A stretch of DNA of 64,000 nt from Roseicyclus marinus (lineage in GTDB: Bacteria > Pseudomonadota > Alphaproteobacteria > Rhodobacterales > Rhodobacteraceae): NCBI RefSeq assembly GCF_036322625.1, contig NZ_AP027266.1, positions 1,863,001-1,927,000 of the forward strand. Direction: 5' to 3'. The notes beneath the pieces are model-generated. The model had not been told where the DNA came from. It made no database searches and worked only from the letters and a program-made list of their open reading frames with translations. The translations under genes and the position numbers were made by a program. Numbering within the stretch: position 1 is the stretch's first letter; each line of letters starts with the position of its first letter. Positions 24,869 to 33,529 of the stretch are shown one piece after another.

Positions 24869-27490
24869 TCAGCTGCCCAGCCACCAGCCGCGCCGCTTGG
24901 GCTTCGGCGGCTCGTCAGGGGCTGCTGCGGGTGCAGGCTCCACCGCCGCCGGGGCGGCTTCGGCCACAGGCTCCGGTTCCGGCGCAGGAGCGGGCTCGGG
25001 CGCGGCTTCCGCAGGCGCGGCTGCAGCAGGCTCAGCCTCCGCAACCGGCTCGGATGCGGCCTCAACCGCCTCAGCCTTGGCCTTGGACGTCTTGGCGGTC
25101 GTCTTGGCGGGCGTCTTGCGGGTCCGAGGCGCGCGGGTGCGCTTGGGCTTTTCGGCGGGCGCTTCCTCGGTCACGGCTTCGGCAACCGGTTCAGCCTCTG
25201 CCGCGACCTCGGCTTCGACAGCTGCCTCCGGCGCGGGCTCTGGCGCAGGTTCGGCCACGGCTTCGGGCTCGGCCTTAGGCGCATCGCCCTCGCCACCCTG
25301 ATCCTCGTCCTCCTCGCCATCCTCGTCATCGCCTTCGGCGCGCCCATCTTCCATCCCGGCCTCGTCCGTCTTCTTCCGACGGCCACGGCCACCGCGACGG
25401 CGGCGGCGCTTCTTCTTGGGCTGCTCCTCGTCCTCGCCACGCGCGGCGGCGGGTGCGGCGACAGCCTGCGCCTCGTCCTCTTCGACCTCGATATCCTCGA
25501 CCTCGACGACATCCTCGTCGATATCATTCATCAGGGCCGCATCCATGGACACGACGGGGCTGACCGCCGCGATGCGGCGTGTCGCGGTCTTGAACCGTTC
25601 GATCCGGTAATCGGGCGGCACCATGGCGGGGTCGGCCTCGACCCTTATCGCCATGCCGTAGCGCGCCTCGATCGCGGCCAGGTATTCGCGCTTTTCGTTC
25701 ATCAGGTAGTTCACGATGGCGACGGGCGCTGTCACCTTGACCTCCTTGGCGCGACCCTTCGGCCCCTCTTCCTCCAGCTGGCGCAGGATGGACAGCGCAA
25801 GGCTGTCATCGGAGCGGATCAGCCCCGTGCCATGGCAATGCTTGCAGGGCTGGGTCGTGGCCTCCAGCATGCCGGGGCGCAGACGCTGGCGCGACATTTC
25901 CAGAAGACCAAAGGCCGAGATGCGGCCCACCTGGATGCGCGCGCGGTCGGTCTTGAGCTTGTCCTTCAGCCGCTTTTCCACGGCAAGGTTGTTGCGCCGC
26001 TCGTCCATGTCGATGAAATCGATGACGATCAGACCGGCAAGGTCGCGCAGACGGACCTGGCGCGCCACTTCCTCGGCGGCCTCGAGGTTGGTCTTGAGCG
26101 CCGTCTCCTCGATCGAGCCTTCCTTGGTGGCCCGGCCGGAGTTCACGTCGATGGCAACCAGCGCCTCGGTGATGCCGATCACGATATAGCCGCCCGACTT
26201 CAGCTGCACGGTCGGGTTGAACATGTCGGCCAGATACCCCTCGACCTTGTGCTTGGCGAACAAGGGCGTGGGGTCGGTGTAATGCTTCACGTTCTTGGCG
26301 TGGGACGGCATGATCATCTTCATGAAGTCCTTGGCGTGGCGATAGCCCGCCTCGCCTTCCACCAGGACCTCCTCGATCTCGCGGGTATAAAGATCGCGGA
26401 TCGACCGGTGGATCAGGTCGCCTTCCTCGTAGATCGGGGCCGGCGCGATGGAGCGCAGCGTCAGATCGCGGATCTGTTCCCACTGGCGCTGCAGGTATTC
26501 GTAATCGCGCTTGATCTCGGTCTTGGTGCGCTGGCTGCCCGCCGTGCGGATGATCAGGCCCGCACCCTGCGGGACGTCGATTTCCTGCGCGATTTCCTTG
26601 AGCTTCTTGCGGTCGGCGGCATTGGTGATCTTGCGGCTGATGCCACCGCCCCGCGCCGTGTTGGGCATGAGCACGCAATAACGGCCCGCAAGGCTCAGAT
26701 AGGTGGTGAGCGCTGCACCCTTGTTGCCGCGCTCTTCCTTGACGACCTGCACCAGCATGATCTGCCGGACCTTGATGACCTCCTGGATCTTGTATTTCCG
26801 GGGGCGCGGCTTGCGGGTCGGGCGGATGTCCTCTTCGGTGTCGTCATCGGCGACCGTTTCGGCGGCGGGGGCTGCCTCGCCCTCACCCTCGTGATCATGA
26901 TCGTGATCGTGATCATGGTCATGATCCTGCGCGGCATCCTCCGCCCCGGCGTCTTCGGGTTCCTCGACCGGGGTCTCGGCGACCGTCTCCATCGGAGACA
27001 GACCTTCGAGCCTGTCGCCCTCGGCCTCGTCATCGCCCAGATCGACGACATCCATGCCCGATGGCCCGCCCGAGGCGGTGCCCGTCGTCACGGCATCATT
27101 GCCCGCGGCCTCAGCAGCCGTGTCCGACGCTTTGCGGCGGCGGGGCCTGCGGCCGCGCTTGGGCTTGGCGTCTTCCTCGGCCTCTTCGGCCATGGCTTCG
27201 GCGTATTCGCGTTCCTCGCGGAGCAGCGCTTCGCGGTCCGCGACCGGGATCTGGTAGTAATCGGGGTGAATTTCGGAAAACGCGAGGAACCCGTGCCGGT
27301 TTCCGCCGTAATCGACAAAGGCGGCCTGAAGCGAGGGTTCGACCCGCGTGACCTTTGCCAGATAGATGTTTCCTGCCAGTTGCCGCTTGTTCAGCGACTC
27401 GAAATCGAATTCCTCGACCTTGTGTCCGTCCGCCACGACGACCCGGGTTTCCTCCGGGTGCGTGGCATCGATGAGCATCGTCTTTGCCAT
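24869..27490 (-). CDS. rne: ribonuclease E
   Basis: 873 residues from ATG 27490 (MAKTMLIDATHPEETRVVV), with an AAGGAC ribosome site. The N-terminal S1 domain is split by a long acidic insert (about 80-235) that includes six consecutive Asp-His pairs, the alphaproteobacterial RNase E layout. The catalytic core follows, with the metal ligands in VAIDVNSGR and VIDFIDMDERRNN and the zinc-link CKHCHGTG. After about residue 600 the tail is low-complexity: KKKRRRRRGGRGRRKK and long Ala/Glu/Pro runs, the usual degradosome/RNA-binding region, ending RRGWWLGS. It starts decay of most mRNAs and processes rRNA and tRNA. The 5' leader is long (see upstream entry). Confidence 0.97.
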   Translation of the reverse strand: MAKTMLIDATHPEETRVVVADGHKVEEFDFESLNKRQLAGNIYLAKVTRVEPSLQAAFVDYGGNRHGFLAFSEIHPDYYQIPVADREALLREEREYAEAMAEEAEEDAKPKRGRRPRRRKASDTAAEAAGNDAVTTGTASGGPSGMDVVDLGDDEAEGDRLEGLSPMETVAETPVEEPEDAGAEDAAQDHDHDHDHDHDHEGEGEAAPAAETVADDDTEEDIRPTRKPRPRKYKIQEVIKVRQIMLVQVVKEERGNKGAALTTYLSLAGRYCVLMPNTARGGGISRKITNAADRKKLKEIAQEIDVPQGAGLIIRTAGSQRTKTEIKRDYEYLQRQWEQIRDLTLRSIAPAPIYEEGDLIHRSIRDLYTREIEEVLVEGEAGYRHAKDFMKMIMPSHAKNVKHYTDPTPLFAKHKVEGYLADMFNPTVQLKSGGYIVIGITEALVAIDVNSGRATKEGSIEETALKTNLEAAEEVARQVRLRDLAGLIVIDFIDMDERRNNLAVEKRLKDKLKTDRARIQVGRISAFGLLEMSRQRLRPGMLEATTQPCKHCHGTGLIRSDDSLALSILRQLEEEGPKGRAKEVKVTAPVAIVNYLMNEKREYLAAIEARYGMAIRVEADPAMVPPDYRIERFKTATRRIAAVSPVVSMDAALMNDIDEDVVEVEDIEVEEDEAQAVAAPAAARGEDEEQPKKKRRRRRGGRGRRKKTDEAGMEDGRAEGDDEDGEEDEDQGGEGDAPKAEPEAVAEPAPEPAPEAAVEAEVAAEAEPVAEAVTEEAPAEKPKRTRAPRTRKTPAKTTAKTSKAKAEAVEAASEPVAEAEPAAAAPAEAAPEPAPAPEPEPVAEAAPAAVEPAPAAAPDEPPKPKRRGWWLGS
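26893..26930 (-). repeat. rne: 6-bp microsatellite inside rne (Asp-His repeat)
   Basis: On the coding strand GATCAC/GATCAT-type hexamers repeat six times and encode consecutive Asp-His pairs within the S1-domain insert. The near-perfect hexamer array could slip in replication and change the pair number without breaking frame. Confidence 0.7.
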
Positions 27491-27963
27491 TGTGTCCTTG
27501 CCCGTGACAGCCCGCGTCCCGGCCCCGGCGGCGCAAGCCACCCGAGCGTTGGAGAACGGTCACGATAGATGATGAAGGCGAGCATCGGGGGCGCGGCTGC
27601 GGCGGGGCTGTCGGCCCCGTTCCGTCTCACCATGTCTGCGCCCGAGCGGTGCATCGCGTCTGACTCCGACCGCGCCGGACGGTTCCGGTTCGGCCAATTC
27701 TGCCCCGTTGCAGGGGCGGTTCGGGATGGGCCGGGGGTGTTTTTGTGCCACCTGCGGCCCGAGTGACCTGCGCTCCCTGTCGCGCACGGTGTCCGGCGCG
27801 GATGGGGGATGCAGAGAAACCGGTTTGGGCTGGCGAAAGGCCAGCTTCGTCACATTAAGGGGCGCACGAGACAAAACGCAATGGCAATTCGTGCAAGACC
27901 CGTGGCCGGGGCACGGATCGCCCGCCCCGCGCCCGGACCGAAAAGCCCCGCCAGACCACGGGT
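27491..27963 (-). other. rne: 473-bp gene-free region: probable rne leader
   Basis: The stretch between the DctD stop and the rne start holds no credible gene. On the minus strand a candidate promoter sits near 27853-27881, followed at once by a hairpin (GCTGGC / GCCAGC with a 5-nt loop, 27829-27845). That would leave a leader of about 350 nt. Long structured leaders are known to mediate rne autoregulation in enterobacteria. Here that is inference only. Confidence 0.4.
27853..27881 (-). promoter_or_regulatory. rne: candidate promoter for rne
   Basis: On the minus strand a -35-like TTGCGT (27876-27881) and a weak -10-like TTAATG (27853-27858) are 17 bp apart. The predicted transcript would begin with the 27829-27845 hairpin. 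The -10 match is poor. Confidence 0.3.
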
Positions 27964-29280
27964 TTAGAGGTAATCGGACCGGCTGAGCCCGTATTTCGCC
28001 ATCTTCTCGTTCAGCGTCCGGCGCGGCAGGCACAATTCGTCCATGACGTTGGAAATCGACCCGCGATGGCGCCGCATCGTGTTGTCGATCAGCATCCGCT
28101 CGAAGGCTTCGACATATTCCTTGAGCGGCTTGCCCTCGCCGATCTGCTGCGGCGCGATTTCCGCATTGTCGGCCATCAGGAGCGAGGCGATGGACCCCGA
28201 CCCCCGCCGCTGCTGCAAGATCGCGCGTTCGGCGATGTTGATGAGCTGGCGCACATTGCCCGGCCAGGGCGCCTGCAACAGCTGGGCCGCTTCCTGGGCC
28301 GTCACCTGCGGCGCATCGGTGCCGTATTCCTCGGCGAATTGCTCGCCAAAGCGGGTGAAGAGCGTCAGGATATCCTCGCCCCGCTGGCGCAAGGGCGGCA
28401 GGTCGATCCGCATCGCGGCCAGCCGGTAGAACAGGTCGGGCCGCAGGCTCGCCTCGCACATCTCGGGCTCGGGCGCGTTGCAGATCGCGACGATCCGCGT
28501 CTCGGCGGGCGTGCCCTGGTCGTTGATCGCCGTCAAAAGCCGCGCCTGCAGCGCTTGCGGCAGGCTCTCGATATCCTCGAGCACCAAGGTGCCGCCGCGC
28601 GCCTGTTCCATCAGGGGCTTGTCCTGATCCTCGCCCACCGGGCCGAACAGCATCGCCGCCAGCGTCGCCTCGTCATGGGCCGCGCAAGAGGTGGTGACGA
28701 AGCTCTTGCCCGCGCGCGGGCCCACCGCATGCAGCGCATGGGCCACCAGCGTCTTGCCGGTACCGGTTTCCCCCACGATCAGCACATGCCCATCGGCCTG
28801 CCCCAGGTCGAGGATATCCTCGCGCAGACGCTCCATCACGCCGCTCGTGCCGATCAGCTTGCGCATCAAGACCGTGCCGTCGCTCAATTCGCGGCGCAGC
28901 GCCCGGTTGTCGAGCGTCAGGCGGCGCTGCTGGCTCGCGCGCTTGGCCAGGTCGTTCATCCGGTCGGGGTTGAACGGCTTTTCGAGGAAATCATAGGCCC
29001 CGATCCGCATCGCCTCGACCGCCATGGGCACATCGCCATGTCCGGTGATCAAGATCACGGGCAGGCCGCTGTCGACCCCCATCAACCGCTTGAGAAAGGC
29101 CATCCCGTCCATGCCGGGCATCTTCACGTCGGTCACGACCACGCCCGGCCAATCGGGGCCGATGGCCTTCAGCGCCTCCTCGGCACTGGCATAGGTCTCG
29201 GTCTCGAACCCCGAGAGCGCCAACCACTGGCTGATCGACTGCCGCATGTCCTGCTCGTCATCCACGATCGCAATCTTCAT
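27964..29280 (-). CDS. dctD: DctD-like response regulator, AAA+ domain lacking GAFTGA
   Basis: 438 residues: receiver domain with phospho-acceptor Asp51 (VVVTDVKMPGMDG), an AAA+ domain with Walker A GETGTGKT, and a Fis-type C-terminal helix-turn-helix (ISNVMDELCLPRRTLNEKM). Overall it matches DctD of C4-dicarboxylate control. The sigma-54 contact loop is missing: after AAMLFG comes PVGEDQDKPLMEQAR and then GGTL, about six residues shorter than usual and without GAFTGA. The Walker B region reads LVLEDIESLP instead of DE. It therefore probably does not activate sigma-54 polymerase in the standard way. It pairs with the DctB-like kinase upstream, 47 bp apart. No dctPQM genes are in the window. 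Confidence 0.88.
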   Translation of the reverse strand: MKIAIVDDEQDMRQSISQWLALSGFETETYASAEEALKAIGPDWPGVVVTDVKMPGMDGMAFLKRLMGVDSGLPVILITGHGDVPMAVEAMRIGAYDFLEKPFNPDRMNDLAKRASQQRRLTLDNRALRRELSDGTVLMRKLIGTSGVMERLREDILDLGQADGHVLIVGETGTGKTLVAHALHAVGPRAGKSFVTTSCAAHDEATLAAMLFGPVGEDQDKPLMEQARGGTLVLEDIESLPQALQARLLTAINDQGTPAETRIVAICNAPEPEMCEASLRPDLFYRLAAMRIDLPPLRQRGEDILTLFTRFGEQFAEEYGTDAPQVTAQEAAQLLQAPWPGNVRQLINIAERAILQQRRGSGSIASLLMADNAEIAPQQIGEGKPLKEYVEAFERMLIDNTMRRHRGSISNVMDELCLPRRTLNEKMAKYGLSRSDYL

Positions 29281-29327
29281 CGCCCGTCGTCCTTTCCTTC
29301 GCCCGGCCGCATGGCTGCGGGCCGGTC

Positions 29328-31097
29328 CTACTGCGCCGCGCGGGCGCTGCCGCCCTCGATCCGGGGCAGGCGGATCTCGAAGACCGCGCCGCCGGTTTCC
29401 CCGTTGCGCGCGGTCAGCCTGCCGCCCAGATCGGCCACGATCCCCGACGAGATGGCCAGCCCAAGGCCCACCCCCTCTCCGGGTTTCTTCGTGGTGTAGA
29501 ATGGCTCGAACAAGGCGTCGAGATCGTCAATCCCGTTGCCGTTGTCCCGCACCGTCAGAACCGCCTCCTCTCCCTCCGAGATCAGGAGGTCCAGTTCCCG
29601 CCGATCGACATCCCGCATCGCATCGAGCGCGTTGCGCAGCAGGTTGATGATCACCTGTTCCACCCGCAGCCGGTCGGCCATCACCATCACCGGCTGGCGC
29701 GGCAGGTTGCGCGTGATCTCGACCTTGGTGGTGCGCAACTGCGGCTCCATCATGGTGAGCGCGCCCTTCAGCGCATCCCGCAGATCGACGGGTTCCAGCG
29801 CGTCGCCACCCTTTCTGGCATAGGATTTCAGCTGCCGCGTGATCGCGCCCATCCGGTCGATCAGATCGTCGATCCGCTGGAAACTCGACGCCGCCTCCTC
29901 GATCCGCTTGCGTTGAAGCAGCAGCCGCGCGCCGGCCAGGTAGGTCTTCATCGCGGCGAGCGGCTGGTTCAATTCGTGGCTGACGGCCGCCGACATCTCG
30001 CCCAGGGCGGCCAGTTTCTGGCTCTGCGCAAGGCTCTGTTCGGCCTCCTCCAGCGTCCTCTCGACCCTCTGGCGCTCGGCGATTTCCCGCTGCAGGCGCC
30101 CGTTCAGCCGGCGAAGCTCTGCCGATTCCCGCGCCAGCCTGTCCGACCGCAACCGCGCGCGGCGGCTGATCAGGTAGAAACCGCCCGCAAGGATCAGGGC
30201 GAATCCCATGATCTCGAGCGCGAGGACCGCGTTGACCCGCTCGCGCACCGAGGCAAAGGCCGTGTAGCTCACGATGCGCCAGCCGCGAAACGGGATGCGG
30301 CTTTCCAGCCGGATCGTCTCGCTGCCGAAAAACCGCCGCTCCGCCTCGCCAAAGGCGAAATCGCCCGTCGCCTGCAGCGCGCGCTGGATGGCACTTTGCG
30401 GCGGCTGCAGCGCCAGCGCCTCGACCTCCGTGCGCCCCCGCCAGCGCGGTTCGGTGGACAAGATGATCTCGCCCTGGCTGTTGGTCAGAAACACCGCCTC
30501 CGCCGTGCCGCGCCAGCGCTCCACGATCCGGGCCAGGTCCACCTCGACCAGGATGACCCCCAAAAGCCGGTTGTCGGGCGTGCGCACTGCGCGCGAAAAG
30601 GTGAAATCGAACCGGCCCGTTTCGGGTTCATTCGAGGTGAACACCGTATCGGCCGACCGGCTCGCCTCGACAAAGAACGGGTCCGAGGTGCGCCTTTGCC
30701 CCAGCCTTTCGCGGTCGGTCGCCGCCACGATCCGCCCGTCGCGGTCCAAAAGCACGAGCGAGGCCGCACCCAGTTCATCCACGTAGGAAATCAGCCGCGC
30801 GCTCGTGTCCTGGTAACTGGTCGTCTCCAGCGCCCGCATCAGGACCGGATCGCGCGCCAACAGGAGCGGCACCACCGAATGGCGCTGCAATTCGGATTGG
30901 ATCGTGCCCGAATAGATCGCAAGCCGGATCTCGGCGCGGTTGCGCGTCGTCTCGGTGAAGCGCTGCGTGAGCCAGGTGTTCGAGACCCAGATCGCCGCGA
31001 TGGCCCCCGCAAGGAACACGACCAAAAGCCCGCGCAAGGCCCAGGTCCTGCGGCGCAGGCTGCGGTCGGCTCTGGTCTGGCTGTCCACGAGGCTCAT
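29328..31097 (-). CDS. dctB: DctB-like sensor histidine kinase
   Basis: 589 residues from ATG 31097; an earlier in-frame start at 31139 overlaps the purQ-side spacer and is less likely. Two membrane helices (about 22-42 and 285-305) flank a periplasmic double-PAS-like sensor region. The cytoplasmic part has a coiled coil (LRREL-type, ending VERTLEEAEQSLAQSQK), an H-box SAAVSHELNQPLAAMKTYL, an N-box NLLRNALDAM, and G-boxes DNGNGI and GEGVGLGLAIS. DctB proteins sense C4-dicarboxylates. The ligand here is inferred from homology. Cognate regulator is the adjacent DctD-like gene. Confidence 0.92.
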   Translation of the reverse strand: MSLVDSQTRADRSLRRRTWALRGLLVVFLAGAIAAIWVSNTWLTQRFTETTRNRAEIRLAIYSGTIQSELQRHSVVPLLLARDPVLMRALETTSYQDTSARLISYVDELGAASLVLLDRDGRIVAATDRERLGQRRTSDPFFVEASRSADTVFTSNEPETGRFDFTFSRAVRTPDNRLLGVILVEVDLARIVERWRGTAEAVFLTNSQGEIILSTEPRWRGRTEVEALALQPPQSAIQRALQATGDFAFGEAERRFFGSETIRLESRIPFRGWRIVSYTAFASVRERVNAVLALEIMGFALILAGGFYLISRRARLRSDRLARESAELRRLNGRLQREIAERQRVERTLEEAEQSLAQSQKLAALGEMSAAVSHELNQPLAAMKTYLAGARLLLQRKRIEEAASSFQRIDDLIDRMGAITRQLKSYARKGGDALEPVDLRDALKGALTMMEPQLRTTKVEITRNLPRQPVMVMADRLRVEQVIINLLRNALDAMRDVDRRELDLLISEGEEAVLTVRDNGNGIDDLDALFEPFYTTKKPGEGVGLGLAISSGIVADLGGRLTARNGETGGAVFEIRLPRIEGGSARAAQ

Positions 31098-31146
31098 GGC
31101 CGCCAAGGTAGAGGGGCCCGCCCCCGCGCTCAAGGGCAATGCCCGC

Positions 31147-31815
31147 TCAGGCCGCGACCAGCGCCTCGGCCAGCGTGCGGAACATCACCGCGCCATCCGT
31201 GCCGCCCTGGCCCGCGTCAATGACCCGCTCGGGATGCGGCATCAGGCCCAGAACACGCCGGTTGGGGCTCAGGATGCCCGCGATATCGCCCATCGCGCCG
31301 TTGGGATTGCCGATATAGCGAAACGCGATCCGGTCTTCCGCCTCGAGGGCCGCCAGCGTCTGCGCATCCGCGACGTAATTGCCGTCGTGATGGGCGATCG
31401 GATAGACCACCTCCTGCCCCGCCGCATATCCGGCGGTAAAGGCGCTGTCGGCCGTGCCCACGCTCAGGCGCTGCATCTTGCAGACGAATTTCAGCCCCGC
31501 ATTGCGCATCAGCGCACCGGGCAGAAGCCGCGTCTCGCACAGGACCTGGAACCCGTTGCAGATCCCCAGCACATGACCGCCGCGCGCGGCATGGGCGCTG
31601 ACCGCCTGCATCACCGGCGATTGCGCGGCAATGGCCCCGCAGCGCAGGTAATCGCCATAGGAAAACCCGCCCGGCACGCCGACCACGTCGACCCCCTCGG
31701 GCAGCGCGCCATCCTTGTGCCAGACCATCGTGGTCTCGAACCCCGCCGCGCGAAACGCCACCGCCAGGTCGCGGTCGCAATTCGAGCCGGGAAAGACGAT
31801 GACGGCGGCCTTCAC
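31147..31815 (-). CDS. purQ: phosphoribosylformylglycinamidine synthase subunit PurQ
   Basis: 222 residues from GTG 31815, whose first bases overlap the purS stop (GTGA), so start and coupling are clear. This glutaminase subunit supplies ammonia for conversion of FGAR to FGAM in purine synthesis. The nucleophile Cys is in GICNGFQVL and the His/Glu pair in MPHPERV. Start [15 protein letters not shown] is canonical. The large subunit PurL is not in the window. Confidence 0.97.
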   Translation of the reverse strand: MKAAVIVFPGSNCDRDLAVAFRAAGFETTMVWHKDGALPEGVDVVGVPGGFSYGDYLRCGAIAAQSPVMQAVSAHAARGGHVLGICNGFQVLCETRLLPGALMRNAGLKFVCKMQRLSVGTADSAFTAGYAAGQEVVYPIAHHDGNYVADAQTLAALEAEDRIAFRYIGNPNGAMGDIAGILSPNRRVLGLMPHPERVIDAGQGGTDGAVMFRTLAEALVAA

Positions 31816-32045
31816 CCCTGCATCTCCACGCGGTAGCTCTCGATGACCGTATTGGCGAGCAGCTTTTCGCACATCGCCGTCACATCGGCCTCGGTCGCGC
31901 CCGGTGCCAGGTCCAGCTCGATCACCTTGCCCTGCCGCACGCCCTCGACGCCCTGGAAGCCCAGCGCCCCCAGCGCTGATTTCACCGCCTCGCCCTGCGG
32001 GTCCAGCACGCCCTGTTTCAACATCACGGTCACGGTGGCCTTCAT
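31812..32045 (-). CDS. purS: phosphoribosylformylglycinamidine synthase subunit PurS
   Basis: 77 residues, typical size. The family pattern is clear: [33 protein letters not shown] and [18 protein letters not shown]. PurS bridges PurQ and PurL in the multi-subunit enzyme. It overlaps purQ by 4 bp. The 60-bp gap from purC contains a GC hairpin and a copy of the AAGATGAAG element. Confidence 0.97.
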   Translation of the reverse strand: MKATVTVMLKQGVLDPQGEAVKSALGALGFQGVEGVRQGKVIELDLAPGATEADVTAMCEKLLANTVIESYRVEMQG

Positions 32046-32055
32046 CGCCCGCTTC

Positions 32056-32098
32056 CCTTCATCTTTCCAAAAATATGCATGCCGCGGCCTGCCGCGGG
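32056..32098 (-). repeat. GC hairpin plus GCATATTTTTGG-AAAGATGAAG element (copy C)
   Basis: On the minus strand GCCCGCGGCAGGCCGCGGC (stem CCGCGG / CCGCGG) is followed by ATGCATATTTTTGG and AAAGATGAAGGG. It occupies almost the entire purC-purS gap and ends 10 bp before the purS ATG, so it could both attenuate read-through and affect purS translation. Confidence 0.6.
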
Positions 32099-32105
32099 CG
32101 CATCG

Positions 32106-32867
32106 TCAGTTGATCAGCGTCGGCTTCGTCACGCCCGTCTCGCGCTGCGGCATGACGCCAAGACGCCGGGCCACCTCGGTATAGGCATCGGCAAGATTGC
32201 CCAGATCACGGCGGAACACGTCCTTGTCGAGCTTCTGGCCCGTCTCGATGTCCCAAAGCCTGCACGAATCCGGGCTGATCTCGTCGGCGACGATCAGGCG
32301 CATGTAATCGCCATCCCAGATCCGCCCGATCTCGATCTTGAAATCGACGAGCTTGATGCCGACCCCCAGCATCAACCCCGACAGGAAATCGTTCACCCTC
32401 AGCGCAAGGCTCACCATGTCATCGAGATCCTGCTGGGTGGCCCAGCCAAAGGCGATGATATGCTCCTCCGACACCATCGGGTCGCCCAGCTCGTCATTCT
32501 TGAAATAGAATTCGACGATGGGACGCGGCAGCGCCGTGCCTTCCTCGATCCCGAGCCGCTTGGAGATGGAGCCCGCCGCGACATTGCGCACGACCACTTC
32601 CAGCGGGATGATCTCGACTGCGCGGATCAGCTGCTCGCGCATGTTCAGGCGGCGGATGAAATGCGTCGGCACCCCGATCGCGTTCAGCCCCGACATGAAG
32701 AATTCCGACAGGCGGTTGTTCAACACGCCCTTGCCTTCGACGGTGGCGCGCTTCTCCGCGTTGAAGGCGGTGGCGTCATCCTTGAAATACTGAACCAGCG
32801 TGCCGGGTTCGGGGCCTTCATAGAGGATCTTGGCCTTGCCTTCATAGACCTTCTTGCGACGTGCCAT
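32106..32867 (-). CDS. purC: SAICAR synthetase
   Basis: 253 residues from ATG 32867 ([18 protein letters not shown]). It joins aspartate to CAIR in de novo purine synthesis. Family blocks: [37 protein letters not shown] and [16 protein letters not shown]. It heads the purC-purS-purQ cluster, with a good candidate promoter 61-89 bp upstream. Confidence 0.97.
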   Translation of the reverse strand: MARRKKVYEGKAKILYEGPEPGTLVQYFKDDATAFNAEKRATVEGKGVLNNRLSEFFMSGLNAIGVPTHFIRRLNMREQLIRAVEIIPLEVVVRNVAAGSISKRLGIEEGTALPRPIVEFYFKNDELGDPMVSEEHIIAFGWATQQDLDDMVSLALRVNDFLSGLMLGVGIKLVDFKIEIGRIWDGDYMRLIVADEISPDSCRLWDIETGQKLDKDVFRRDLGNLADAYTEVARRLGVMPQRETGVTKPTLIN

Positions 32868-32927
32868 GCTGTCTCCGGACATGTCTGGGGGTGGTGTGCG
32901 AACACCCGCGCCCGCTTCCTGATCGCG

Positions 32928-32956
32928 CCTATAGGGCAAAGCGCGCTGTGTCGCAA
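32928..32956 (-). promoter_or_regulatory. purC: candidate sigma-70 promoter for purC
   Basis: On the minus strand TTGCGA (32951-32956) and TATAGG (32928-32933) are separated by exactly 17 bp, predicting a leader of about 55 nt. Confidence 0.5.
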
Positions 32957-32975
32957 GCAAGCCGGGCATCGGCGC

Positions 32976-33005
32976 TTGCACCCCCCCGACGCAGGGTCGT
33001 AAGAT
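32976..33005 (+). promoter_or_regulatory. candidate sigma-70 promoter for the DUF1476 gene
   Basis: TTGCAC (32976-32981) and TAAGAT (33000-33005) are 18 bp apart, 38 bp before the ATG at 33043. This promoter is divergent from the purC one in the same 175-bp spacer. Confidence 0.4.
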
Positions 33006-33042
33006 CACGCCCAAAGGCCAATGACCAGACGGAGAGCTCCGC

Positions 33043-33357
33043 ATGACCACTTTCGACGACCGCGAAGCCGCGTTCGAGACCAAATTCGCCCATGATCAGG
33101 AAATGCAGTTCCGCGCCGAGGCGCGGCGCAACAAGCTGATGGGCCTCTGGGTGGCCGAGATCCTCGGCCAATCCGCCGAAGAAGCGGCGGAATACGCCAA
33201 ATCCGTGGTCAAGGCCGATTTCGAGGAAGCCGGCCACGAGGACGTGATGCGCAAGGTCCTGGGCGATCTGGGCGACCGCATCCCCGAGGGTGAGGTGCGC
33301 GCGAAATACGACGAGCTTCTGGCCGTGGCCAAGGCCCAGCTGATGACCGAGGTCTGA
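33043..33357 (+). CDS. DUF1476 protein, F1Fo-ATPase inhibitory zeta subunit
   Basis: 104 residues, all-helical. The start [20 protein letters not shown] is the family signature, followed by [21 protein letters not shown]1476 proteins are the zeta subunit shown in Paracoccus and relatives to inhibit ATP hydrolysis by the F1 motor, with the N-terminal segment doing the blocking. It is not next to atp genes here, which is usual. A strong terminator 35 bp downstream makes it monocistronic. Confidence 0.93.
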   Translation: MTTFDDREAAFETKFAHDQEMQFRAEARRNKLMGLWVAEILGQSAEEAAEYAKSVVKADFEEAGHEDVMRKVLGDLGDRIPEGEVRAKYDELLAVAKAQLMTEV

Positions 33358-33391
33358 GGCCGCATCCCGCGACACGCGCGACCGACAGGAC

Positions 33392-33421
33392 AGGCCCCGC
33401 CCCCAAAGGCGGGGCCTTTTC
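33392..33421 (+). terminator. Rho-independent terminator after DUF1476 gene
   Basis: Stem AGGCCCCGCC / GGCGGGGCCT with a 6-nt loop and a following TTTT. Confidence 0.9.
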
Positions 33422-33430
33422 CATTCGCAC

Positions 33431-33480
33431 ATGAGTGCCGCTCATAACCTTCTTGCAGATTTTGCGCCTTGCTCATAACG
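33431..33480 (+). promoter_or_regulatory. candidate promoter/operator for the homocysteine methyltransferase gene
   Basis: An inverted repeat ATGAG-N5-CTCAT (33431-33445) is followed by a direct repeat of GCTCATAAC (33440-33448 and 33471-33479). A -35-like TTGCAG (33453-33458) and a -10-like ATAACG (33475-33480) are 16 bp apart, so the second repeat overlaps the -10. This layout fits a repressor site. No riboswitch fold was convincing. Confidence 0.35.
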
Positions 33481-33529
33481 CGCCAAGCCGTCACATGACC
33501 CTCGCGCGCATGATCCGACGGAGACCACG

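Noticed and set aside
24854-27568. A 904-codon + strand frame opposite rne
   Set aside because: Gly/Leu/Arg repeats that are just the complement of the Ala/Glu/Pro-rich RNase E tail.
31816-31872. purQ starting 19 codons earlier
   Set aside because: The GTG at 31815 overlaps the purS stop and gives the exact family N-terminus.
33359-33529. SAM or SAH riboswitch before the homocysteine methyltransferase gene
   Set aside because: I could not find the conserved cores or pseudoknot pairing; the short repeats there fit a protein operator better.
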